Part shown: positions 8,075 through 15,244 of the stretch, piece after piece | Layout of the letters: each line of letters begins with the position of its first letter | Numbering within the stretch: the first letter of the stretch is position 1 | Origin: DATFCK01 sp045809745 | GTDB taxonomy: Bacteria; Verrucomicrobiota; Verrucomicrobiia; Chthoniobacterales; UBA10450 | NCBI GenBank assembly: GCA_045809745.1 | Contig: JBJMXE010000116.1 | Span: 1 to 55,070 of the forward strand | DNA length: 55,070 bases | Direction of reading: 5' to 3' | Program-made: the position numbers and the translations under genes | Notes under the pieces: generated by a model | The model's database searches: none | Told to the model about the DNA's origin: nothing | Seen by the model: the letters and a program-made list of their open reading frames with translations, nothing else

Positions 8075-8102
8075 TGTAACCGCCTTCGGCGCGAATTGTC
8101 AT
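8075..8102 (+). promoter_or_regulatory. Candidate ECF promoter for the Spy-like gene
   Basis: TGTAACC (8075-8081) is followed after 16 bases by GTCATGAG (from 8098), about 46 bases before the ATG at 8149. A run of T precedes the -35-like box. It mirrors the element at 7968-7996, which supports shared control by the adjacent sigma factor. Confidence 0.55.
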
Positions 8103-8148
8103 GAGTCTTGAAGAGCAACAATAACGCTCACAACAAAAACCAAACAAA

Positions 8149-8520
8149 ATGAAATACACGTTGATTGCAATGTTAGCGGCGGGAGTGATCGCCAGCGGCG
8201 GCTTTGCCGTTGCTCAAGGCGGTCATGGTGGTCACGGCGGATGGCACGGTCACAATGCGCTCGATCATATGACCGAAACGCTAAAACTTACCCCTGATCA
8301 ACAGGCCAAGGTTCAGCCGATCCTCGATCAGGCGAAACCCCAGTTGATCGCGATTCACAAGGACGCAATGCAGAAGTCGAAAGCGGTAATGGATAATGCG
8401 ATGACGCAAATTCGACCGATTCTGACGCCAGAACAGCAAAAGAAAGCTGATGACATGCGTCAGGCTCACGAGGACATGCGCAACGCCATGAAGCGCATGC
8501 ACGACGTCAAAGACGAGTAG
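8149..8520 (+). CDS. Secreted Spy/CpxP-like (LTxxQ) periplasmic protein
   Basis: A 123-residue protein with a signal peptide (MKYTLIAMLAAGVIASGGFAVAQ) and a Gly/His-rich mature N-terminus (GGHGGHGGWHGHNALDHM) that could bind metal. A helical body follows with the paired motifs LKLTPDQQAKVQPIL and RPILTPEQQKKADDM. This is the Spy/CpxP fold, whose members act as periplasmic chaperones or metal sensors. It is divergent from the ECF operon, and the matching promoter elements at 8075-8102 suggest it is a target of that sigma factor. The leader is A-rich and lacks a Shine-Dalgarno site. A strong hairpin at 8560-8590 ends the unit. Confidence 0.8.
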   Translation: MKYTLIAMLAAGVIASGGFAVAQGGHGGHGGWHGHNALDHMTETLKLTPDQQAKVQPILDQAKPQLIAIHKDAMQKSKAVMDNAMTQIRPILTPEQQKKADDMRQAHEDMRNAMKRMHDVKDE

Positions 8521-8559
8521 GTAGCTAAAGCCGCCTGATCGGCGGCGGGTTCAGGTAGG

Positions 8560-8598
8560 GCGGTGGCGATTGTGAAACGATCGCCACCGCGTCTGTTT
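8560..8598 (+). terminator. Terminator hairpin after the Spy-like gene
   Basis: GCGGTGGCGAT (8560-8570) pairs perfectly with ATCGCCACCGC (8580-8590) around a 9-base loop, and gtctgttt follows. It is an 11-bp GC-rich stem 40 bases after the stop. Confidence 0.75.
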
Positions 8599-8684
8599 AG
8601 CGGCGGCGGTCGTTCGGGGCGATCGCTTCGATACCCACGATCGGTTTGGTCCAGATGCCGATCCGCGGTTAGAGTGGCCGCGCA

Positions 8685-9398
8685 GTGAAAGTCTCTCACA
8701 AAATTGCCAAGCTCGGGCGCTCCGAATCTTACAAACGTAGCTGGCGACGATTGCGCCGGCGCCTTCGTCCAATCGCATTACAACCGCTGCTGGAGAAACT
8801 TGATCCCGCACAATTACAAGAAATTCAGGAGCGATACGCTTCTTCGCCGGTTCAGATCGCCAAATATGCCGACGTCGACCGTTACATGAAGCTCAACATC
8901 GAACGGGTCCAGGATCTTCAGTTACATCGATCGACCCCGAAGGAGATTCTCGACCTCGGGTGTGGCGGCGGCTTCTTTCTTTATATTTGCCAGCAGCACG
9001 GTCACCGCTGCCAGGGACTCGACTTGGAATGGTTTCCCGTGTTCACCGATCTGCTGAACCTAATGAAGGTCGAACGCAAGGTGTGGGAGATAAAGGCATT
9101 CGAGCCGCTGCCTGACCTGGGCCGGAAGTTCAACTGGATCACCGCGTTTTCCACTGGGTTCAACCGCGTGAAAAAGAAGCCGTGGCGAGTTCCGGAATGG
9201 AAATTTTTCCTGGACGATCTACAGAAGCACCTGCTCCCGGGCGGCAAGGTATTCTTCGCTCTGAATCCGGAAGGACGCGGCGGTCAGTACTACGACGAGG
9301 AGCTCCGCGCGTTTTTCGTGAGAAGCGGCGCGCAAATCGAGCGCGAGCGAATTTTTTTCCCGGCGCTGGGTTCGGGGGATACTGCTGCCGATCAGTAA
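8685..9398 (+). CDS. Class I SAM-dependent methyltransferase
   Basis: A 237-residue protein with the SAM-binding motif ILDLGCGGGFFLYICQQHG, an acidic motif II (CQGLDLEWF) and a post-motif segment LLPGGKVFFALNP typical of class I methyltransferases. The first 60 or so residues are very basic (YKRSWRRLRRRLRP) and precede the Rossmann core. The FDDLQKHLLPGG type of ending is shared with Methyltransf_11/23 enzymes acting on small molecules, lipids or sugars, but no substrate can be named. The start is GTG at 8685; no other start fits better. It stands alone between the Spy-like gene and a convergent secreted protein. Confidence 0.75.
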   Translation: MKVSHKIAKLGRSESYKRSWRRLRRRLRPIALQPLLEKLDPAQLQEIQERYASSPVQIAKYADVDRYMKLNIERVQDLQLHRSTPKEILDLGCGGGFFLYICQQHGHRCQGLDLEWFPVFTDLLNLMKVERKVWEIKAFEPLPDLGRKFNWITAFSTGFNRVKKKPWRVPEWKFFLDDLQKHLLPGGKVFFALNPEGRGGQYYDEELRAFFVRSGAQIERERIFFPALGSGDTAADQ

Positions 9399-9479
9399 CT
9401 CTGAAGCGGAATTGCGTCGGCTGTCGGCGGTCATAGACCGCTACTACAGTTGCGCTAATCGCAAAACAGCCGGGACTCG

Positions 9480-10181
9480 TTAGTTCACCCACTTGCCGTT
9501 CGGCGAACTCAGGATCGGCAATTCTTCCATCATGAATTGGGTCCGGCCAACTGCCCCGATCATTTTCGTTCCGGTAGCGGTGTACCACTTTTGCGACATG
9601 CTTTCGCCGGTGTGGCAGCCCCAGCTTTTGATGTACGCCTTACGCGCGAAAACCCGCCGGTCGATTTTTCGGAGCTCGTTTTCGTGCAGCCATGATTTGC
9701 ACGCGCTATCGATGAAGTTGCTGTAGTCGAACATGAAACATGCCTTGTTCGAGTGGCCGAAATATTCGAAGCCGCCAATTTTAACCAGATCGCGGTTTTG
9801 TCCGGAGTTGATGTAGCCCATCACCTCGGGACCGGCGTTAAACCAGACCAGGTGGATATTGAACTTGTCGCGTACGGTTTCGATGTGACTGAGCAAGTCC
9901 TGCTTCTCCTGAGCTGCTCGATCGACGTAACCCTGACGGTAGACCAACCAGGTGATCATCTGGTCATCGCCATATTGGGCCCGTATTTGTTCGGTGCGAA
10001 TCCGGGCGGCCCGAACAAAATTGGCCCACCAATGATCGTGAGGCTGGGCTTTATACTTCTCCCACTGGTACATGGAAGGTCCGCCGACGAGGATGATCCA
10101 CTCGGTCTTCGGCTGGATGGCGAAGGCGCTAGGCGCGGTCAGGCAGACCAGCGCCAAAAACAACAACAAGAAACGACGCAT
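9480..10181 (-). CDS. Secreted protein with clan-CD (caspase-like) peptidase features
   Basis: From the Met at 10181 the protein has 233 residues and a clear signal peptide (FLLLFLALVCLTAPSAFA). The frame is open further upstream, but those residues are not family-like. The body alternates predicted strands and helices. It has a hydrophobic strand (IHLVWFNAG), then FGHSN with His143, and a later strand leading to WGCHTGES with Cys189, followed by TGTKMIGAVGRTQF. A His after one strand and a Gly-Cys after the next is the layout of clan CD cysteine peptidases and related folds such as DUF4347. This is pattern-based inference, since no confident family was recalled. It follows lysA by 88 bases on the same strand. 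Confidence 0.5.
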   Translation of the reverse strand: MRRFLLLFLALVCLTAPSAFAIQPKTEWIILVGGPSMYQWEKYKAQPHDHWWANFVRAARIRTEQIRAQYGDDQMITWLVYRQGYVDRAAQEKQDLLSHIETVRDKFNIHLVWFNAGPEVMGYINSGQNRDLVKIGGFEYFGHSNKACFMFDYSNFIDSACKSWLHENELRKIDRRVFARKAYIKSWGCHTGESMSQKWYTATGTKMIGAVGRTQFMMEELPILSSPNGKWVN

Positions 10182-10269
10182 ATAGGAGGGATAAGAGGGA
10201 GCACTATTTATGCAAACTCTGGACCGGCGCAACTACTGAGGCTGTGCCGCCAGACATGTAGCAGCCAAC

Positions 10270-11631
10270 TCATGCAGACTGCTGCGGATCCACCCAGTCC
10301 AGCTCCGCCCGTTCGCCGCGCACCAGATCTTCCCAAGTTTGCCGTTCCCGAACCAAGGCACAGCGGGTGCCTTGAACCAACACCTCGGCCGGCAGAGGAC
10401 GAGAGTTGTAGTTCGAGGCCATGGCCATTCCGTAGGCGCCAGCGCTCATAACCGCTACCAGATCACCCTCTTTCAACGGAGGCATTGGGCGATCGACTGC
10501 GAAGAAATCACCGGATTCGCAAACTGGGCCGACCACATCGATCGGTTCAGCCGCTGTGCCTGCGGCTGGCTCGTTCGCCGGCACGATCTCATGATAACTG
10601 TGATATAACGCTGGCCGGATCAGATCGTTCATTCCTGCGTCGACGATGGCGAACTGCTTCGAGCCGGTGCGTTTGAGGTAACGAACGCGGGCGAGCAGCA
10701 CTCCGGCGTTGCCGACCAGCAGGCGTCCAGGTTCAAGCAGGATGCGGAGTCCAAGTTCACGCAGAGAGGGTGTGATCGCCTCCGCATACTGTTGGATGGA
10801 TAAGGCACGGCGTTCGCCGCGGCCGGCGGTGTTTATCCCTTCATCGTTCCACCAGCTTCTGTGGCCGCTCGCGACCGACGATTCATAAACGATACCGAGT
10901 CCGCCGCCGACACTAAAAAATCGAATGTCGTATTTCGTTTTTAGCTCACGCGCGAACGGCGCCACTTTTGCGACTGCCGCCGCGAACGGCTCCGCATCGG
11001 TGATTTGTGAACCGATGTGCATTTGGACACCGACAATTTCGATGTTAGGCAGGTGCGAAGCGCGAGCGTAGACGTCGGTCGCCTGTTGTAACGCAATCCC
11101 AAACTTATTCTCATGCGAGCCAGTCGAAATGTATTTGTGGGTGTGTGGATCGACATCGGGGTTAATGCGTAATGCGATCGGGGCTCGCCGGTTCTTGCGG
11201 CGGGCGATTCGCTCAATGAAATCAAGCTCTGCTTCGCTCTCAACATTGAAACTGAACAGTCGTTGATCGAGTGCATACTCAATTTCTTCGGCCGATTTGC
11301 CGACCCCGGCGAATGTGCACTTTCTGGGATCACCGCCCGCAGCGATGACACGAAAAAGTTCGCCTCCGGAAACGACATCGAACCCGGCTCCGGCAGTTCC
11401 GAGGAGGCGAAGAATGGAAAGATTCGAATTCGCCTTCACCGCATAACAGATCATGTGATCGAGCGCGGTTAGGGCGGAATCGAGGCGGTGGTAATGGTCC
11501 AGGATCGTGCCCGCGCTGTAAACAAAGAGAGGCGTGTCGAACCGTTCGGCGAGGTCGCTCAGTCGAACCTGTTCGCAATGGAGTTCTCCACGTCGGTAAT
11601 GAAACGCGTGCACAGCGCAGTGTAGCTTCAC
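10270..11631 (-). CDS. lysA: Diaminopimelate decarboxylase
   Basis: Converts meso-diaminopimelate to L-lysine, the last step of lysine synthesis, with PLP. It is a fold-type III decarboxylase. CYAVKANSN carries the PLP Lys, and VQMHIGSQITD, SVGGGLGI, EPGRLLVGNAG and GPVCESGDFFAVDR hold the phosphate- and substrate-binding residues, including the active-site Cys. At 453 residues it is slightly long, because of a short insertion after the SVGGGLGI motif (GHRSWWNDEGINTAG). It lies 24 bases after the ZIP transporter gene on the same strand, so it may be read from the metal-cluster transcript. Confidence 0.92.
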   Translation of the reverse strand: MKLHCAVHAFHYRRGELHCEQVRLSDLAERFDTPLFVYSAGTILDHYHRLDSALTALDHMICYAVKANSNLSILRLLGTAGAGFDVVSGGELFRVIAAGGDPRKCTFAGVGKSAEEIEYALDQRLFSFNVESEAELDFIERIARRKNRRAPIALRINPDVDPHTHKYISTGSHENKFGIALQQATDVYARASHLPNIEIVGVQMHIGSQITDAEPFAAAVAKVAPFARELKTKYDIRFFSVGGGLGIVYESSVASGHRSWWNDEGINTAGRGERRALSIQQYAEAITPSLRELGLRILLEPGRLLVGNAGVLLARVRYLKRTGSKQFAIVDAGMNDLIRPALYHSYHEIVPANEPAAGTAAEPIDVVGPVCESGDFFAVDRPMPPLKEGDLVAVMSAGAYGMAMASNYNSRPLPAEVLVQGTRCALVRERQTWEDLVRGERAELDWVDPQQSA

Positions 11632-11655
11632 CGACCGAATGCTGCACGCGGGTGT

Positions 11656-12429
11656 TTAGCCCAACCCGACCATTCTCAGCCAGAGATTCAGAAGTCCGAT
11701 GATCGCCACGCCAATCAGGAAACTGGTTAAAACCAGTTGTTTGCCGTGGCGCAGCAGTTCGCCAAGGAGTGCGTGAGCTGCGAGATAAACGAATCCGCCG
11801 CCGACGTGTGCCATGAGCAGCGCTAACCAGAACATCGACGACTGCCCTAACCAGTAGTAGCCGATCGCGCCGCCCACCAAGGTAGTCGCCTCCGTAGCAG
11901 CCACCCAGCCGAAGGTGGCTGTTCGCCCGAAACCAGCGCCTATCAGCAGGCTTCCCAGCGCCAAACCTTCGGGGAATTTATGAATGCATAAGGCCACGAA
12001 CAGCGACCACGCGCCAGTCTCGCCTCCATGGATCTCCCGGCCGACTCCCAGTGCGATGCCATCGCTGGTGCTGTGAATTGCCAGGGCGGCGATCATTGCG
12101 ACAGCGATCTCGCTGAAGTGGCGAGTGGCGTCAGCATCGAAGTGACTGGCGGCGCAGGCCGGGCAGACATGGTGAACATGTTTGCTGACCAGAAAAAACA
12201 GGAGATAGCCGGAAGCGGCGGCGACTGCGATCCACCACCACGGCGCGCCGATCTGCCACGCCTCCGGTATCAACGTAAACATCGTCACCCCGAGTAAAGT
12301 GCCGGCGGCAAGACTGATTAGCGCGCACAGCACCTGATGCGACAACTTAACTGCGACGCTGACTGCCCCACCGGTTAGGGCAAAAATGTAGGCGGCAATT
12401 ACCTGCCAAAGGATCACAGGCAGATCCAT
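11656..12429 (-). CDS. ZIP-family divalent metal transporter
   Basis: A 257-residue polytopic protein with about eight hydrophobic helices. The two signature ZIP helices are present: HSTSDGIALG and HKFPEGLALG, whose His, Asp and Glu residues form the transport metal site. A Cys/His loop (HVHHVCPACAASH) between early helices may bind zinc. ZIP proteins usually import zinc, iron or manganese into the cytoplasm. The gene is downstream of a CDF-type exporter by 36 bases, in a run of six co-directional metal-related genes, so importer and exporter may be transcribed together. ZupT-like is the nearest label, but substrate is not readable from the sequence. Confidence 0.85.
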   Translation of the reverse strand: MDLPVILWQVIAAYIFALTGGAVSVAVKLSHQVLCALISLAAGTLLGVTMFTLIPEAWQIGAPWWWIAVAAASGYLLFFLVSKHVHHVCPACAASHFDADATRHFSEIAVAMIAALAIHSTSDGIALGVGREIHGGETGAWSLFVALCIHKFPEGLALGSLLIGAGFGRTATFGWVAATEATTLVGGAIGYYWLGQSSMFWLALLMAHVGGGFVYLAAHALLGELLRHGKQLVLTSFLIGVAIIGLLNLWLRMVGLG

Positions 12430-12465
12430 TCATTGGGCCCCGCGGCCGCGATTATTTGCCGTCAT

Positions 12466-13419
12466 TTATGAGCCCGCAAATGTGCGATGATCCTGGCGGC
12501 AGTGCTGTGTTTCAATCGTGACGTGAACTAGTTCCTTATAGTCGCGCAACAAATCACGGTAATCGTCCGCTGTTTTTGGTTCGTGGGCGACGATCGAAAC
12601 AATGGCAGCAAACTTCCCGACGCCCACCTGCCAGACGTGCAGGTCTGTGACCAGCGAATCTCCGTCGCTCTCCACTGCGCGGCGGATCGCGTCGGGAAGA
12701 TCCGAAGAGGCTGGGGTGCGGTCGAGCAGAATACCGCTGGTGTCCCGGATCAAAGTGTAAGACCACGACATCACGACTGCACTGCCTACGATACCAATTA
12801 TCGGATCCAGCAGCGTCCATCCGAATAATTTCCCGCCGAACAGCGCGCCGATCGCGGTGAAAGACGTGAAGGCGTCCGCCAGCACATGAAGGTAGGCAGC
12901 TCGCAGGTTCAGGTCGTGGTGGTGATGTGGCCCGTGGCCATCGTGATCGTGATGGTGATCGTGTCCATGATGCACCAACACAATCGCGCATAAGATATTC
13001 ACAAACAGGCCGAGCACCGCGATGCCGATGGCCTCGTTGAACTGAATTGATAAAGGCGCGAAGAACCGGTGAACCGATTCGGCCGCCATCAATAGTGCCA
13101 CGACCGCCAGTACCACTGCGCTGCCGAAGCCCCCGAGCACTCCGATCTTCGCGGTACCGAAGCTGTGTAGTGGATCGGTGGAATGCCGCCGGCTGAAGTA
13201 GTAAGCGAGCGCGGCAATCGCGAACGCCGTCACATGTGTTCCCATGTGCCATCCGTCTGCCAGCAACGCCATCGAGTTGGACGCAATGCCGACGACGATC
13301 TCGAGGATCATCATCCCGGCCGTGATCACGATTACGATGCGCGTTCGTCGCTCGGCTACGGACGAGTCCACCGCGAAATTGTGCGAATGCTGGAGATGCG
13401 AGTGATCGGTGCGCTTCAC
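12466..13419 (-). CDS. Cation diffusion facilitator with His-rich loop (DmeF-like)
   Basis: A 317-residue cation diffusion facilitator that should export divalent metal from the cytoplasm in exchange for protons. Six hydrophobic helices are visible. Metal-site segments are ALLADGWHMGTHV in helix 2 and HVLADAFTSF in helix 5. The GWHMxTH form is characteristic of the DmeF cobalt/nickel branch rather than plain zinc CDFs. A loop between helices 4 and 5 is strongly His-rich (HGHDHHHDHDGHGPHHHHD), and the N-terminus has more His. A cytoplasmic C-terminal domain (VTDLHVWQVGVGKFA) is complete. The gene sits between the ZnuB-like permease and the ZIP gene. Confidence 0.88.
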   Translation of the reverse strand: MKRTDHSHLQHSHNFAVDSSVAERRTRIVIVITAGMMILEIVVGIASNSMALLADGWHMGTHVTAFAIAALAYYFSRRHSTDPLHSFGTAKIGVLGGFGSAVVLAVVALLMAAESVHRFFAPLSIQFNEAIGIAVLGLFVNILCAIVLVHHGHDHHHDHDGHGPHHHHDLNLRAAYLHVLADAFTSFTAIGALFGGKLFGWTLLDPIIGIVGSAVVMSWSYTLIRDTSGILLDRTPASSDLPDAIRRAVESDGDSLVTDLHVWQVGVGKFAAIVSIVAHEPKTADDYRDLLRDYKELVHVTIETQHCRQDHRTFAGS

Positions 13420-13492
13420 GGTTCAGAAAAACTGTTACCTTTGTGTGATCAACCTATCGCGACAATGGATTCGAGCAACGATCCAGCTGATC

Positions 13493-14311
13493 TTAAGCTT
13501 GCGGCCCGGGCCGGAGGAGCGAAGTCAGCGACGTTAGGGCCAGAATCGCGCCCAGCGTGCAAACGATGGCCGCGCCGGAAGGGAGATCCCACCAGAACGA
13601 TAACAACAGCCCTGCGATACTGCCTAGCAACGATACACCCCAACCGATCAACAACCGCATCGGAATCGATCGAGCGACGCTAACGGCGCATACCGCGGGC
13701 CCGATTAAATAACTGAACACCAACAGGACACCGGCGATGCGGACGAACGCGGTAACGACGAGTCCGAATGTGGCGTAGAACAAGAAATCCCACCACGCCA
13801 CACGCAGCCCGAGGTCGATGGCTTCGTCACGCCGGAAAGAGGCCAGTAAAAACTTTTTCCGCAGCAGAAAGTGAATGACTCCGACCATCAGGAATACGGC
13901 GAAGCATTTCCAGACTTCAGCGGCGCTGACGACGGTGATATCTCCGACCAGCATGTTACGGATTTCTTCGTTCCCGTGAGCTGAGCGGCTAAGTAGCAAC
14001 ACGGCCGCGGCCGCAGCGATTACGTAGCTAATGCCGATAATTGCCTCCTGCGGGACACGGCTCGCGCGTTTGCCGGTTAGGGCAAAAAGAGCGGCACCGA
14101 GGAGTGTCACTCCCAATCCGATCGCGTAGGCGGCAAGGCTCTCCGGTTCGAACTGTAACAGAACCGCGAGGCAGATGCCTAGCGAGGCCATTTGCGCCAT
14201 AGCAATATCCACGAAAATAATTCCGCGCTGAACCACATGTAATCCGAGGTAGACCAGTAGCCATGGCAATAGAACGGATGCCATGATTGGCCAGAACATT
14301 ACTTCCCACAT
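13493..14311 (-). CDS. ABC-3 family metal permease (ZnuB/MntB-like)
   Basis: A 272-residue protein with eight or so membrane helices in the ABC-3 pattern. The typical start (HVVQRGIIFVDIAMAQMASLG), the cytoplasmic coupling region (ASFRRDEAIDLGLRVAWWDF) and the final helices (LPSGAAIVCTLGAILALTS) are all there. Such permeases carry zinc or manganese delivered by a cluster A-I binding protein, which is encoded 16 bases upstream. A purine-rich ribosome site (GGAAGGA, 14318-14324) precedes the ATG. The cognate ATPase (ZnuC) is absent from this cluster and from the window, which is unusual. Confidence 0.88.
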   Translation of the reverse strand: MWEVMFWPIMASVLLPWLLVYLGLHVVQRGIIFVDIAMAQMASLGICLAVLLQFEPESLAAYAIGLGVTLLGAALFALTGKRASRVPQEAIIGISYVIAAAAAVLLLSRSAHGNEEIRNMLVGDITVVSAAEVWKCFAVFLMVGVIHFLLRKKFLLASFRRDEAIDLGLRVAWWDFLFYATFGLVVTAFVRIAGVLLVFSYLIGPAVCAVSVARSIPMRLLIGWGVSLLGSIAGLLLSFWWDLPSGAAIVCTLGAILALTSLTSLLRPGPQA

Positions 14312-14327
14312 GATCGATTCCTTCCTT

Positions 14328-15227
14328 CTAGCGCATCGCGGCAGTCAATCCGTTAACGAGTTTGTCGATCAGCTGCACATAAGTGTCGGTGCCCGGTAAG
14401 CCGCCGGGGAATTGCGCGAAATCGACGACCTTGGCGCCGGTCTCGGCGGCCACTTTCTCTGCGATCTTTCGGTCATGGAAAGGCTCAACGATTATCGCTT
14501 TGATGTGCTGCGCCTTCATCTGAGCGATCACTTCTGCCAGATGCGAAGGCGAGGGTGGGATACCGGGTTTAGGCTCGAGAAAGATATCGATACTTATGCC
14601 GAACCGATGGGCAAAGTAGGGCCACGAATCGTGATAGGCCACCACAGGTCGGCCCTTAAACGGGAGCATTGCCGCGCCCCACTGTTGCAACTTCGCATTG
14701 ATCGTAGTCTCGAAAGTTTTGTAGTTGGCCTGGTAAGCTGCGGCGTTGGCTGCGTCCAAGGCCGATAACGCCTGGGAAATGTGCAGCGCAATCGCCTTCG
14801 CGATGATCGGGTCCGTGGCGAAATGTGGATTGCCCAAAACGTGAACGTCGCCGGCCGCTCGAGTCACCTCCGTCGGCACGTTCATCAGTTTGATTCCCTG
14901 AGAGGCGACGACTCGACCGGGCTTGCCCGTATCGATCTTCGGATTGCGCGCGTTCTGGAGGAGCGGTGGCAGCCACCCGATCTCCAGCTCGGCGCCTCCC
15001 TCAACCAGGACGTCGGCATTCCGTAAGGCGACCACAAAGCTGGGCCGGGCATCGACAAAATGCGGATCTTCAGTCGGCTTCGCCAGCACGGTGACCACGA
15101 CATTGTTTCCGCCGATTTCGCGGGTGAGCGCGCCGAAGTCCGGCAGCGTTGCCACCACATTTAGCTTTGCCTGCGCCGCCGGGATAACGAGAAGCAAGGC
15201 AAATAGTCGGATGAGATATGGTTTCAT
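14328..15227 (-). CDS. Periplasmic metal-binding protein (ZnuA-like, cluster A-I)
   Basis: A 299-residue solute-binding protein with a signal peptide (LIRLFALLLVIPAAQA) that captures zinc or manganese for the permease next to it. Probable metal ligands are His in TEDPHFVDARPS, His in GNPHFATDP, His in AYHDSWPYFAH and an acidic residue near the C-terminus (TDTYVQL). The long backbone helix (AYQANYKTFETTINAKLQQW) and the loop IIVEPFHDRKIAEKVA are as in the family. It lacks the acidic His-rich loop of many true ZnuA proteins, so manganese or another metal remains possible. It is 17 bases downstream of the porin gene, clearly the same operon. Confidence 0.88.
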   Translation of the reverse strand: MKPYLIRLFALLLVIPAAQAKLNVVATLPDFGALTREIGGNNVVVTVLAKPTEDPHFVDARPSFVVALRNADVLVEGGAELEIGWLPPLLQNARNPKIDTGKPGRVVASQGIKLMNVPTEVTRAAGDVHVLGNPHFATDPIIAKAIALHISQALSALDAANAAAYQANYKTFETTINAKLQQWGAAMLPFKGRPVVAYHDSWPYFAHRFGISIDIFLEPKPGIPPSPSHLAEVIAQMKAQHIKAIIVEPFHDRKIAEKVAAETGAKVVDFAQFPGGLPGTDTYVQLIDKLVNGLTAAMR

Positions 15228-15244
15228 ATTCGTTGTTAGGCTAA

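Noticed and set aside
9753..10451. 232-codon plus-strand frame
   Set aside because: It overlaps two well-supported minus-strand genes (a signal-peptide protein and lysA) and shows no family.
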